The notes under the pieces: model-generated | Told to the model about the DNA's origin: nothing | Databases searched by the model: none | The model's input: only the letters and a program-made list of their open reading frames with translations | Shown here: in pieces, positions 1 to 7,201 of the stretch | Layout of the letters: each line of letters begins with the position of its first letter | Numbering within the stretch: position 1 is the first letter of the stretch | Made by a program: the position numbers and the translations under genes | Assembly (NCBI GenBank): GCA_019417045.1 | Contig: DXWE01000013.1 | Span: 1 to 23,591, forward strand | Source: Oscillospiraceae bacterium | Lineage (GTDB): Bacteria; Bacillota; Clostridia; Oscillospirales; Acutalibacteraceae | Reading direction: 5' to 3' | DNA length: 23,591 nt

Positions 1-104
1 CCGCCCCTGTGCCCTGCCGGAACGGAAATTACGGCACCCAGCAACGGGGCCCCGCTTTCCCTTCCCTGCTACACGTTCCCTGTCACACGCACTCCCTTTC
101 CTTC
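1..104. other. Left-edge intergenic stretch
   Basis: No gene is supported here. The stretch lies downstream of the minus-strand lipoprotein gene. It holds a GC palindrome (CGGGGCCCCG, around base 45-54) and a TGCCG/CGGCA inverted pair around bases 17-36. Neither is followed by a clear T-run on the minus strand, so I do not call a terminator. Confidence 0.4.
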
Positions 105-1043
105 TTAGGGTTCATACGGCTGGACGGACAGTGTATGACCATCTGTAACAAAGTCCAGAGATAACCAGGTTCCGTCAGAGTAATACGGCTGCACACGGTA
201 GGCGGCGAGCCGGTCCGCAATCTCCGCGTTCACGGTGTCCGGATCGTCCTGGGCATTTCCGGTGATAAGAGCATACGTGGGCTGCACCTGTGCCAGAAAC
301 TCCTCTGTGGTGGCGTCGTCTTTACCGTGATGGCCGAGTTTCAGCACATCTGCCTGCAGCGGTATGCCAGCTTGCAACAGGTCTTTTTCCACCGCTTTCT
401 CCGCGTCGCCCATCATCAGAAAGACCGTGTCGCCATAGGTCAGGCGCAGGACCAGGGAATTGTTATTCTCCTTGTCCGGATCGAGGGACAGCGGGGCCAG
501 CACGTCGATTTGCAGTGGATCCGGGCCGCCGCCGAGCGACAGCCGGTCGCCCGCCGCGAGTTCTTCCACCCGCACACCGTGTGCTGCCGCAATGCCGCGT
601 GCGTCGATGGCCTGATACGTGACGGTGTCGAGGGCGGAGAGATAGAGAACGGCAGTGGGATAGAGTGTGACCAGCTTTTCCAGACTGCCGGCATGGTCCT
701 TGTGTCCATGGGAGAGGAAAATCCCGTCGAGCGTCTCAATCCCGCGGCTCTCCAGAAGACGGGCGATCAGCCCAAAATCCGAGGCTTTGCCAGTGTCCAG
801 CAGGTAATGGCCGCCGTCCGGCAGCGTCAGCAGGAAGCTGTCCGCTTTCCCGATATGGATAAAGGACAGCACAAAAGCACCGTCCATACCCGAGGGTGCG
901 GTAGAAGAGGGGGAACCGGGAGCTGTCCCCGTGTCCCCGGCGGAGGCCGCGGGGCCATTTTCTTCCGGGGAAACCGGTGTGTCCGTCGCGCATCCGCACA
1001 GCAGGACGCACAGGCACAGATAGAGCAGACATAGACGCTTCAT
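105..1043 (-). CDS. Secreted metallo-beta-lactamase-fold lipoprotein (ComEC C-terminal-like hydrolase)
   Basis: The 312-residue product starts with a lipoprotein signal: basic MKR, a hydrophobic core, and a lipobox-like LCGC with the lipidated cysteine at about residue 18. A Ser/Pro/Gly/Thr-rich linker (about 20-52) follows. The rest is a metallo-beta-lactamase fold: HxHxDH as SHGHKDHAG (His112, His114, Asp116, His117), a metal-bridging Asp213 in MMGDAE, and a late His238 in LKLGHHG. This arrangement matches the ComEC/Rec2 C-terminal hydrolase domain and free-standing relatives that act on nucleic acid or phosphoester substrates. The true substrate is unknown. It is a separate secreted protein without the ComEC channel, so a role in competence or extracellular nucleotide scavenging is only a guess. 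The ATG at 1043 was chosen over one six codons upstream because AAGGAGG lies 8 nt before it and the signal peptide begins there. Confidence 0.85.
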   Translation of the reverse strand: MKRLCLLYLCLCVLLCGCATDTPVSPEENGPAASAGDTGTAPGSPSSTAPSGMDGAFVLSFIHIGKADSFLLTLPDGGHYLLDTGKASDFGLIARLLESRGIETLDGIFLSHGHKDHAGSLEKLVTLYPTAVLYLSALDTVTYQAIDARGIAAAHGVRVEELAAGDRLSLGGGPDPLQIDVLAPLSLDPDKENNNSLVLRLTYGDTVFLMMGDAEKAVEKDLLQAGIPLQADVLKLGHHGKDDATTEEFLAQVQPTYALITGNAQDDPDTVNAEIADRLAAYRVQPYYSDGTWLSLDFVTDGHTLSVQPYEP

Positions 1044-1079
1044 GGGATCGCCCTCCTTCACGGTCGACGGTTCTTCCCT

Positions 1080-1085
1080 AGTATA
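1080..1085 (-). promoter_or_regulatory. Extended -10 promoter for the MBL lipoprotein
   Basis: Read on the minus strand the sequence is TGCTATACT, an extended -10 box (TGn plus TATACT), about 37 nt upstream of the lipoprotein start. No good -35 hexamer is present at 17 nt, which is tolerated for extended -10 promoters. The call rests on sequence alone. Confidence 0.5.
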
Positions 1086-1146
1086 GCAGAAATGTGCCGC
1101 ACTTACCAGAGAACACAGGAGCCGTCGGTCAGAGGAAAAGGCGTGG

Positions 1147-1166
1147 GCTACTATATGCTACTATAT
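1147..1166. repeat. Exact tandem repeat of GCTACTATAT
   Basis: GCTACTATAT occurs twice head to tail with no spacer (1147-1156 and 1157-1166). The junction creates TGCTACTAT, which resembles an extended -10 element on the plus strand, so it may act as an upstream second promoter for the S10 cluster. No -35 hexamer accompanies it. It lies in the 600-base gap between the divergent MBL gene and rpsJ. Confidence 0.6.
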
Positions 1167-1186
1167 ATAGGTCAAAAAACAGAAAA

Positions 1187-1211
1187 ATGGGACGACCTCT
1201 CCCATGGGTCG
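1187..1211. other. Mutually exclusive small hairpins upstream of the S10 promoter
   Basis: ATGGGA (1187-1192) pairs with TCCCAT (1200-1205), and the overlapping CGACC (1193-1197) pairs with GGTCG (1207-1211). Both cannot form together. The site lies upstream of the main S10 promoter, so it is either an operator-like DNA element or part of a longer leader from an upstream start. Function unknown. Confidence 0.3.
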
Positions 1212-1285
1212 ATCCTGCGCGGGTCCGATGTGCTGGCCGGCAGCGCAAAACCCGCAAAAACAAAGGATTTTTTGAAAAAAAGCGC

Positions 1286-1314
1286 TTGACTTTTTGACGG
1301 GATGCGTGTAAACT
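1286..1314 (+). promoter_or_regulatory. Main promoter of the S10-spc-alpha cluster
   Basis: TTGACT (1286-1291) and TAAACT (1309-1314) are separated by exactly 17 bp, a near-consensus housekeeping sigma-A promoter. A second, weaker overlapping pair (TTGACG from 1295, TAAAGC) also has 17-bp spacing. Transcription should start near 1321, giving a leader of about 350 nt before rpsJ. This is the only strong plus-strand promoter I see in front of the cluster. Confidence 0.75.
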
Positions 1315-1402
1315 AATAAAGCACGTTTCTGGGAAAAGGGGTTTTTATGCCTATTTTTGCCAGCAAACGGGACTGCACGATATGCGTTGAAGCGGGAGGT
1401 TG

Positions 1403-1450
1403 CGGCCGTTTGGCCGGTTTTTCCGTGGAGTATGTCCGATTTGAAACCGG
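1403..1450 (+). promoter_or_regulatory. Early S10-leader hairpin with competing pairing
   Basis: CGGCC (1403-1407) and GGCCG (1412-1416) form a short hairpin with a GTTT loop, followed by GTTTTTCC. An alternative pairing uses CCGGTTT (1414-1420) with AAACCGG (1444-1450), which would break the first hairpin. This is the layout of a terminator/antiterminator switch, but the stems are short and the call is by eye only. Confidence 0.35.
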
Positions 1451-1552
1451 GCGACAAAAAACACCTGCACCGTGCTCTGTCCAAGGGTTGTCCGCGCCTG
1501 CGTGATGCGGCGGGGAAGGGCAAAGGCGTGTGCCGGGGAGCCAAAACGCGTG

Positions 1553-1591
1553 CCGGGCACTTGAAAAAACAGACAAGTTTCCGGTTTTTTT
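1553..1591 (+). terminator. Attenuator-like hairpin in the S10 leader
   Basis: CCGG (1553-1556) and CTTG (1560-1563) pair with CAAG (1574-1577) and CCGG (1581-1584), with a GCA/TTT internal loop and an A-rich apical loop. Seven T residues follow (1585-1591). The element lies inside the transcribed leader, about 80 nt before rpsJ, so it would act as a transcription attenuator rather than an end-of-operon terminator. The stem is modest (8 pairs plus internal loop). In enterobacteria the S10 leader is controlled by L4, the third gene product here; whether that applies to this lineage cannot be told from sequence. Confidence 0.45.
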
Positions 1592-1670
1592 AGGGAGAGG
1601 CGCGGAACACCCGGCGGGGTGGATAGTTTTGGCGAACACGCCCAAACAGAATTAAAGGAGGCGTTTTTCA

Positions 1671-1982
1671 GTGGCAGTCAAAGAGAAAATCCGTATTCGT
1701 ATCAAGGGGTACGACCACCAGTTGGTGGATCAGGCGGCTGAGAAGATCGTGGAGACCGCGCGCCGTACCGGCGCCCGGGTTTCGGGTCCTGTCCCGCTGC
1801 CGACCGAGAAGGAGGTCGTCACCATCCTGCGCGCGGTGCACAAGTACAAGGATTCCCGCGAGCAGTTTGAGACCCGGACGCACAAGCGTCTGATCGACAT
1901 CCTGCGTCCGTCCAACAAGACCGTCGAGGCCCTGATGGGCCTGGAGCTCCCCGTCGGCGTGGAAATCGAGATCAAGCTGTAA
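1671..1982 (+). CDS. rpsJ: 30S ribosomal protein S10
   Basis: The first gene of the cluster encodes 103 residues, the usual S10 length, with the family signature around RTHKRLIDI and the start region KEKIRIRIKGYDH. S10 sits in the 3' head of the small subunit, and in transcription it is also NusE, the partner of NusB in antitermination. The start is GTG at 1671, preceded by AAAGGAGG (1654-1661) with 9-nt spacing; no ATG lies nearby in frame. A long structured leader precedes it and a 90-nt hairpin-bearing spacer follows before rplC. Confidence 0.98.
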   Translation: MAVKEKIRIRIKGYDHQLVDQAAEKIVETARRTGARVSGPVPLPTEKEVVTILRAVHKYKDSREQFETRTHKRLIDILRPSNKTVEALMGLELPVGVEIEIKL

Positions 1983-2014
1983 ACCGGCCTGCGGATTTCT
2001 GCTGACGAGGTCAT

Positions 2015-2049
2015 GTTGACGCCCGCGGCGCCAAGCGGCGGGGGCCAAC
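2015..2049 (+). other. Stem-loop in the rpsJ-rplC spacer
   Basis: GTTGACGCCCGC (2015-2026) pairs with GCGGGGGCCAAC (2038-2049) at 10 of 12 positions, leaving an 11-nt loop. There is no T-run after it, so it is not a terminator. It could be an RNA processing or stability element, or a protein-binding site. The 90-nt spacer is long for this cluster. Confidence 0.5.
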
Positions 2050-2072
2050 CAATAACCAAGGAGGTATAGACC

Positions 2073-2705
2073 ATGCAAAAAGGCATCATCGGCAAGAAGA
2101 TCGGCATGACGCAGATCTTCGACGAAAAGGGCAACGTCGTTCCGGTCACGGTCATCGAGGCCGGCCCGTGCGTCGTTGTGCAGAAAAAGACCGTCGAAAA
2201 TGACGGCTACGCCGCCGTGCAGTTCGGATTCGGCGACGTGACCACCAAACACGTGAACAAGCCCCTGAAAGGGCACTTCGACAAGGCGGATGTGGCTCCC
2301 AAGAAGGCGCTGCGCGAGTTCCGCTTTGACAACTGCGACCAGTACAATGTCGGGGACATCGTGAAGGCGGATGCGTTCGCGGTGGGCGACAGGGTGGATG
2401 TCGTGGGCACCAGCAAGGGCAAGGGCTATGCCGGTGCGATCAAGCGCTGGAACCACGCCCGCCTGAAGGAGAGCCACGGCACCGGCCCGGTCGCGCGTCA
2501 TGCCGGCTCGCTCGGCGCGTGCTCCACGCCGTCCCGCGTGTTCAAAGGCATGAAGGCAGCCGGTCACCTGGGTGCCGAGCGTGTCACGGTGCAGAACCTG
2601 GATGTGGTGAAGATCGATGCGGAGAACAACCTCATCGCGGTGCGCGGCGCGGTTCCCGGTCCGAAAAACGGGATCGTGCTGCTCTCCGACAGCGTGAAGG
2701 CGTAA
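2073..2705 (+). CDS. rplC: 50S ribosomal protein L3
   Basis: The 210-residue product is full length for L3, an early 23S rRNA-binding assembly protein near the peptidyl-transferase centre. The start KGIIGKKIGMTQIF and the loop region GTSKGKGYAGAIKRWN are diagnostic. The central extension reads RLKESHGTGP then RHAGSLGAC, rather than the THGSxxHRxPGS form of Bacillus. The part before it (KRWN) resembles the proteobacterial form, and I believe this variant occurs in related Clostridia. An AAGGAGG lies 9 nt before the ATG at 2073. Confidence 0.98.
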   Translation: MQKGIIGKKIGMTQIFDEKGNVVPVTVIEAGPCVVVQKKTVENDGYAAVQFGFGDVTTKHVNKPLKGHFDKADVAPKKALREFRFDNCDQYNVGDIVKADAFAVGDRVDVVGTSKGKGYAGAIKRWNHARLKESHGTGPVARHAGSLGACSTPSRVFKGMKAAGHLGAERVTVQNLDVVKIDAENNLIAVRGAVPGPKNGIVLLSDSVKA

Positions 2706-2722
2706 GGGAAGGAGGAACTCAA

Positions 2723-3346
2723 ATGCCTACAGTATCGACGTATGATATGACCGGCAAGCAGACCGGCAGCATGGAGCTGGCGGAGTCCGTTTTCGGGATC
2801 CAGCCCAACACCGCCGTCATGCACACCATGGTCGTCAATTATCTGGCCAACCAGCGGCAGGGCACCCAGTCCGCTCTCACCCGCGCCGAAGTCCGCGGCG
2901 GCGGCAAGAAGCCGTGGCGCCAGAAGGGCACCGGCCGCGCCCGCCAGGGCTCGACCCGCGCGCCCCAGTGGACGCACGGCGGGATCGTGTTCGCACCGAA
3001 GCCGCGCGACTATTCCTATACGATTCAGAAGAAGGTGCGCCGGCTCGGCATGAAGTCCGCGCTCTCCTCGAAGGTGCTCTCGGGCGATATGCTGGTGCTT
3101 GACTCGTTGCAGCTGGACGAGATCAAGACCAAGACGATGGTCGGGGTTTTCAATGCGCTGGACACCGGCAAGAAGATCCTGCTGGTGCTGCCGGCGAAGG
3201 ATGAAAAGGTCATCCTGTCCGCCCGCAATATCCCGGGCGTGAAAACCGCCCTCGTAAATACGCTGAACGTGTATGATATCCTGAACAGCGATACGTTTAT
3301 CGTGGTGAAGGACGCCGTCCAGCAGATTGAGGAGGTCTATGCCTAA
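2723..3346 (+). CDS. rplD: 50S ribosomal protein L4
   Basis: The 207-residue protein has the L4 signature GGGKKPWRQKGTGRARQGSxRxP in its extended loop (about 58-80) that lines the peptide exit tunnel. An in-frame open stretch runs upstream to 2519, but the ATG at 2723 has GGAGGA just ahead and gives the usual N-terminus (MPTVSTYDMTGK). Its stop overlaps the rplW start by one base (TAATG), which suggests translational coupling. In Escherichia coli L4 represses the S10 operon through its leader; an attenuator-like hairpin is present here, but the link is not shown. Confidence 0.97.
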   Translation: MPTVSTYDMTGKQTGSMELAESVFGIQPNTAVMHTMVVNYLANQRQGTQSALTRAEVRGGGKKPWRQKGTGRARQGSTRAPQWTHGGIVFAPKPRDYSYTIQKKVRRLGMKSALSSKVLSGDMLVLDSLQLDEIKTKTMVGVFNALDTGKKILLVLPAKDEKVILSARNIPGVKTALVNTLNVYDILNSDTFIVVKDAVQQIEEVYA

Positions 3347-3636
3347 TGAATGCTCGTGATATTATCCTCGCTCCGGTGGTGACGGAAAAGGCTGTGGCCG
3401 CGCTGCAGCAGAAGAAATACACCTTTAGAGTGGCGAAGGGCGCGAACAAGATCGAGATCGGCAAGGCGGTCGAGGAGATTTTCGGCGTGAGAGTCGCAAA
3501 GGTGAACACCATCAGCATGAAGGGTCACAAGCGCCGCTACGGCCGGTTTGAAGGGTATACCTCCGACTGGAAAAAGGCGGTCGTCACCCTGACCCCGGAT
3601 TCGAAGACCATTGAGTTCTTTGACGGCATGTTCTAA
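3346..3636 (+). CDS. rplW: 50S ribosomal protein L23
   Basis: This 96-residue protein has the L23 start (NARDIILAPVVTEKA) and the conserved loop VRVAKVNTISMKGHKRR. L23 binds domain III of 23S rRNA at the tunnel exit and is the docking point for trigger factor and signal recognition particle. Its ATG shares one base with the rplD stop, so the two are probably translated together. A 74-nt spacer containing GGGCATGCCC separates it from rplB. Confidence 0.97.
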   Translation: MNARDIILAPVVTEKAVAALQQKKYTFRVAKGANKIEIGKAVEEIFGVRVAKVNTISMKGHKRRYGRFEGYTSDWKKAVVTLTPDSKTIEFFDGMF

Positions 3637-3710
3637 AGCGTGCCGGCGATCCATGGCAGTGTATGGGGTGGGCATGCCCCGCAAAGCCAAGAATAGGAGA
3701 GTGAACACAA

Positions 3711-4544
3711 GTGCCTGTTATCAATTATAAACCGACGACCCCCGGCCGCCGGAATGCCTCGACGCTCGATTTCAGCGGGCTGTCGAAGGTCGCGCCGGAG
3801 AAGAGCCTCCTGGCGCCGAAAAAGAAGAATGCCGGCCGCAACAGCTATGGCCGGATCACCGTCCGCCACCGCGGCGGCGGCAACCGCCAGAAATACCGCA
3901 TCATCGATTTCAAGCGCAACAAGCGGGACATGGCGGCGACCGTGCTGACCCTCGAGTATGACCCGAACCGCAGCGCGCACATCGCGCTCGTGCAGTATGA
4001 GGATGGCGAGAAGCGCTACATCATCGCGCCGCAGGGACTGCAGGTGGGCGACACCATCACCGCGGGCGAGAGCGCGGACATCAAGCCGGGCAACGCCCTG
4101 CCGCTGTCCGCCATCCCGACGGGTACCTTTATCCACAATGTGGAGTTGTACCCGGGCAAGGGCGCGCAGCTCGCGCGCAGTGCCGGCGTCATGGCGCAGC
4201 TGATGAGCAAGGAGAACAACCTCGCGCTCATCCGCCTGCCCTCCAGCGAGATGCGGTATGTGCCGCTCAACTGCATGGCGACGATCGGGCAGGTCGGCAA
4301 CATCGACTATGCGAATGTCAAGCTCGGCAAGGCCGGGCGCAAGCGCCACATGGGCTGGCGCCCGCAGGTGCGCGGTTCGGTCATGAACCCCTGCGACCAC
4401 CCGCACGGCGGCGGCGAGGGCAAATCCCCGATCGGCCGTCCCGGCCCGGTCACCCCGTGGGGCAAACCCGCTTTGGGGTATAAGACCCGCAAGAAGAAAA
4501 ACCGTTCTGACAAGTTTATTGTCAAGCGTCGTAACGGCAAGTAA
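3711..4544 (+). CDS. rplB: 50S ribosomal protein L2
   Basis: The 277-residue product is full length for L2, one of the largest and most conserved large-subunit proteins, needed for subunit joining and peptidyl-transferase activity. The C-terminal signature NPCDHPHGGGEGK (about 226-238) includes the conserved histidine close to the active centre. Translation starts at GTG 3711, with AGGAGA (3695-3700) 10 nt ahead; the nearby GTG at 3701 is out of frame. The protein is highly basic throughout, as expected. Confidence 0.98.
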   Translation: MPVINYKPTTPGRRNASTLDFSGLSKVAPEKSLLAPKKKNAGRNSYGRITVRHRGGGNRQKYRIIDFKRNKRDMAATVLTLEYDPNRSAHIALVQYEDGEKRYIIAPQGLQVGDTITAGESADIKPGNALPLSAIPTGTFIHNVELYPGKGAQLARSAGVMAQLMSKENNLALIRLPSSEMRYVPLNCMATIGQVGNIDYANVKLGKAGRKRHMGWRPQVRGSVMNPCDHPHGGGEGKSPIGRPGPVTPWGKPALGYKTRKKKNRSDKFIVKRRNGK

Positions 4545-4562
4545 GCGAAAGGAGTGTAGAGT

Positions 4563-4835
4563 ATGGGACGCAGTGTCAAGAAAGGACCTTTCGTACAACC
4601 CGTGTTGCTCAAGCGTGTTCAGGAGATGAACGCGGCCGGCGAGAAGCGCATCCTCAAGACCTGGAGCCGCGCTTCGACCATCTTCCCGGATTTTGTGGGA
4701 CACACGATTGCCGTGCACGACGGACGCAAACATGTCCCGGTGTATATCACGGAGGACATGGTCGGCCACAAGCTGGGCGAGTTCGCCCCCACCCGGACTT
4801 TTAGGGGTCACACCGGCTCCAAGAGCTCGAAGTAA
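4563..4835 (+). CDS. rpsS: 30S ribosomal protein S19
   Basis: The 90-residue S19 is complete. It starts GRSVKKGPFV and ends with the conserved GEFAPTRTFRGHTG block. S19 forms a complex with S13 in the small-subunit head and touches the A-site tRNA region. It follows rplB by 18 nt with an AAAGGAG site in the gap, and precedes rplV by 21 nt, the invariant order of this operon. Confidence 0.98.
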   Translation: MGRSVKKGPFVQPVLLKRVQEMNAAGEKRILKTWSRASTIFPDFVGHTIAVHDGRKHVPVYITEDMVGHKLGEFAPTRTFRGHTGSKSSK

Positions 4836-4856
4836 GCGGAAAGGAGAGAAACTGTC

Positions 4857-5192
4857 ATGGAAGCGAAGGCACAAGCCACGTATGTCCGGATTTCCCCTCG
4901 CAAAGTGAAGATCGTTCTCGACCTCATCCGCAACAAGCCGGTTGACGTTGCCATGGCGATTGTGAAACACACGAGCAAATCCGCATGCGAACCCATTGAG
5001 AAGCTGCTGAAATCGGCGGTTGCCAATGCGGAGAACAATTTCAACATGGATAAGAACGAGCTGTATGTCGCTGAATGCTCGGTATCCCCCGGACCCACCC
5101 TCAAGCGCATCCGTCCGAGAGCGCAGGGACGCGCATTCCGCATCAACAAGAGAACGTCGCACATCTCCCTGGTTCTCAAGGAACAGGAATAA
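4857..5192 (+). CDS. rplV: 50S ribosomal protein L22
   Basis: The 111-residue protein has the L22 start (YVRISPRKVKIVLDLIR) and the conserved hairpin loop near GPTLKRIRPRAQGRA (about 78-93), which reaches into the exit tunnel where macrolides bind. L22 contacts all domains of 23S rRNA. AAAGGAGAG lies ahead of the ATG. The length and motifs are ordinary, with no loop deletion of the type seen in macrolide resistance. Confidence 0.98.
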   Translation: MEAKAQATYVRISPRKVKIVLDLIRNKPVDVAMAIVKHTSKSACEPIEKLLKSAVANAENNFNMDKNELYVAECSVSPGPTLKRIRPRAQGRAFRINKRTSHISLVLKEQE

Positions 5193-5210
5193 GCGAGGAG
5201 GAGGTACAGT

Positions 5211-5876
5211 ATGGGACAAAAGGTTAATCCGCACGGCCTGCGCGTCGGCGTCATCAAGGATTGGGATTCCCGCTGGTTCGTCAAGGACAACGAGTTCGGC
5301 GACACGCTGGTCTCTGACTATAAGCTTCGCAAATACCTGAAAAAGACGCTGTATGCGGCCGGTGTGGCCAAGATTGTCATCGAGCGGGACGCGACACGCG
5401 TGCGCGTGCATATCCATTGTGCGAAGCCCGGCATCGTCATCGGCAAGGGCGGCGCGGAGATTGAAAAGCTCCGCCAGACCTGCGAGAAGATGCTCGGCAA
5501 ACCCACGCTGGTCAACATCGTGGAAGTCCGCAATCCGGACGTCAACGCCCAGCTGGTGGCAGAGAATATCGCCGCTCAGCTCGAGAAGCGCACCTCCTTC
5601 CGCCGCGCGATGAAGCAGGCGATCGGCCGTGCGATGAAACTGGGTGCAAAAGGGATTAAAACGCAGGTCTCCGGCCGCCTGGGCGGCGCGGAAATCGCGC
5701 GTACCGAGCAATATCACGAGGGGACGATTCCGCTGCAGACCCTGCGTGCGGACATCGACTATGGCTTCGCGGAAGCGCACACCACGTATGGCCGGATCGG
5801 CGTAAAGGTTTGGCTGTATCGCGGGGAAGTGCTGGCCGGAGCCGCCAAACCCCGTCGGGAAGGAGGCCGCAAGTAA
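5211..5876 (+). CDS. rpsC: 30S ribosomal protein S3
   Basis: The 221-residue S3 has the N-terminal GQKVNPHGLRVGV block, a KH RNA-binding domain with its GxxG loop in GIVIGKGG (about 74-81), and the C-terminal domain with GRLGGAEIARTE and GRIGVKVW. S3 helps form the mRNA entry channel and its helicase function. Its TAA overlaps the rplP ATG by one base (TAATG), a coupling arrangement like rplD-rplW. Confidence 0.98.
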   Translation: MGQKVNPHGLRVGVIKDWDSRWFVKDNEFGDTLVSDYKLRKYLKKTLYAAGVAKIVIERDATRVRVHIHCAKPGIVIGKGGAEIEKLRQTCEKMLGKPTLVNIVEVRNPDVNAQLVAENIAAQLEKRTSFRRAMKQAIGRAMKLGAKGIKTQVSGRLGGAEIARTEQYHEGTIPLQTLRADIDYGFAEAHTTYGRIGVKVWLYRGEVLAGAAKPRREGGRK

Positions 5877-6301
5877 TGCTACTGCCCAAGAGAGTCAAGT
5901 ACCGCCGCGTGCAGCGCGGGCGGATGACCGGCAAAGCGACCCGTGGCAATACCGTCACTTACGGCGAGTATGGCCTGCAGACGCTGGAGCCGGCGTGGAT
6001 CAAGAGCAACCAGATCGAGGCCGCCCGTGTCGCCATGACGCGGTACATCAAGCGTGGCGGCCAGGTGTGGATCAAGATTTTCCCGGATAAGCCGGTGACC
6101 AAAAAGCCGGCTGAGACCCGCATGGGTTCCGGTAAAGGCTCCCCCGAATTCTGGGTGGCGGTTGTCAAACCCGGCCGTGTGATGTTTGAAATCGCCGGCG
6201 TGTCGGAGGAGACCGCCCGGGAGGCCATGAGACTTGCCGCGAACAAGCTGCCCGTCAAGTGCAAGTTTGTCCGCAAGGGAACGGATGGTGAGCTGGCATG
6301 A
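5876..6301 (+). CDS. rplP: 50S ribosomal protein L16
   Basis: The 141-residue L16 begins MLLPKRVKYRRVQRGRMTG, the standard start. An in-frame opening upstream at 5810 lies inside rpsC and is discarded, because the ATG at 5876 overlaps the rpsC stop and AAGGAGG lies about 12 nt before it. L16 organises the A-site region and binds tRNA elbows. The central TKKPAETRMGSGKGSPE segment is the conserved loop near the peptidyl-transferase centre. Its stop overlaps the rpmC start (ATGA). Confidence 0.97.
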   Translation: MLLPKRVKYRRVQRGRMTGKATRGNTVTYGEYGLQTLEPAWIKSNQIEAARVAMTRYIKRGGQVWIKIFPDKPVTKKPAETRMGSGKGSPEFWVAVVKPGRVMFEIAGVSEETAREAMRLAANKLPVKCKFVRKGTDGELA

Positions 6302-6513
6302 AGAAAAACGACATTGCGAAGATCAGAGAGCTGAACGAGGCCGAGCTCGAGAACCGGCTGAAGGATCTCAAGGAAGAACTGTTCAACCTGCGGTTCCAGC
6401 ATGCCATCAACCAGCTCGACAATCCGATGCGCCTGAAGGCCGTGAAGAAGGAAATCGCGATCGTCAAGACGATCATGCGGGAAAAAGAGCTCAAGCAGAG
6501 CGCGCAGGCGTAA
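6298..6513 (+). CDS. rpmC: 50S ribosomal protein L29
   Basis: The 71-residue, mostly helical L29 has the typical coiled-coil composition (LNEAELENRLKDLKEELFNLRFQ) followed by the conserved NPMRLKAVKKEIA block. It lies next to L23 at the tunnel exit. The ATG overlaps the rplP stop by four bases (ATGA), and no separate strong binding site is needed if translation is coupled. Confidence 0.97.
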   Translation: MKKNDIAKIRELNEAELENRLKDLKEELFNLRFQHAINQLDNPMRLKAVKKEIAIVKTIMREKELKQSAQA

Positions 6514-6531
6514 CGGAAGGAGGAGTCAATC

Positions 6532-6789
6532 ATGAGTGATCGGAACCTGAGAAAAACGAGAACCGGGTTGGTTGTCAGCGACAAGATGGACAAGACCGTC
6601 GTGGTCGCCATCGCCGACAACGTCCGCCATCCGTTATATAAGAAGATCGTGAAGCGTACCATCCGCGTGAAGGCGCACGACGAGCAGAACGCCTGTGGGA
6701 TCGGCGACCGCGTGGAGATCACCGAGACCCGCCCGCTGTCCAAAGACAAGCGCTGGCGCGTGTCCGCCATCATCGAAAAGGCGAAGTAA
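6532..6789 (+). CDS. rpsQ: 30S ribosomal protein S17
   Basis: The 85-residue S17 has the OB-fold pattern GLVVSDKMDKTVVVAI and the later GDRVEITETRPLSKDKRW motif. It is a primary 16S rRNA binder in the 5' domain. GGAAGGAGG lies upstream of the ATG. Nothing unusual is seen. Confidence 0.98.
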   Translation: MSDRNLRKTRTGLVVSDKMDKTVVVAIADNVRHPLYKKIVKRTIRVKAHDEQNACGIGDRVEITETRPLSKDKRWRVSAIIEKAK

Positions 6790-6818
6790 GTCGGTTCAAC
6801 TGAAAGGAGGAACATCGG

Positions 6819-7187
6819 ATGATCCAACAACAGTCCTACCTCAAGGTGGCCGACAACACCGGCGCGAAAGAGCTGATGGCGATTCGCGTGCTGGGCGGTT
6901 CCGGCCGGAGGTATGCCAATATTGGCGACGTCGTGGTGGCTTCTGTTAAAAAAGCAGCACCCGGCGGCGTTGTGAAAAAAGGAGAAGTCGTCAAGGCCGT
7001 CATCGTCCGCACGTCCAAGGGCGTGCGCCGCGCGGACGGCACCTACATCCGTTTTGACGAGAATGCGGCGGTCATCATCCGGGACGATAAAAACCCGCGT
7101 GGCACCCGCATTTTCGGGCCGGTGGCGCGTGAGCTCAGAGACAAGGATTATCTGAAGATCCTGAGCCTCGCCCCCGAAGTGCTGTGA
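6819..7187 (+). CDS. rplN: 50S ribosomal protein L14
   Basis: The 122-residue L14 matches the family length exactly, with the start MIQQQSYLKVADNTGAKE and the conserved segment RDDKNPRGTRIFGPVARELR. L14 forms inter-subunit bridges and is the target of the silencing factor RsfS. AAAGGAGGA precedes the ATG. Its stop codon lies just before the rplX ribosome-binding site. Confidence 0.98.
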   Translation: MIQQQSYLKVADNTGAKELMAIRVLGGSGRRYANIGDVVVASVKKAAPGGVVKKGEVVKAVIVRTSKGVRRADGTYIRFDENAAVIIRDDKNPRGTRIFGPVARELRDKDYLKILSLAPEVL

Positions 7188-7201
7188 CAGGAGGTGTCGT
7201 C

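Noticed and set aside
105..1043. Antibiotic-hydrolysing metallo-beta-lactamase
   Set aside because: The fold is shared, but the ComEC-type motifs and GHHG block point to the nuclease/phosphodiesterase-like branch.
1161..1544. Minus-strand open frames in the S10 leader region
   Set aside because: No ribosome-binding site, overlapping several frames, and they cross the S10 promoter.
1357..1593. Possible 78-codon leader peptide before rpsJ
   Set aside because: No binding site ahead of its ATG, low-complexity basic content, and it covers the attenuator-like hairpin. The RNA-structure reading is simpler.
3633..5780. Long open frame (715 codons) opposite rplB-rpsC
   Set aside because: It is antisense to several intact ribosomal genes, has no family motifs and no good binding site. 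High GC with biased third positions produces such open antisense frames.
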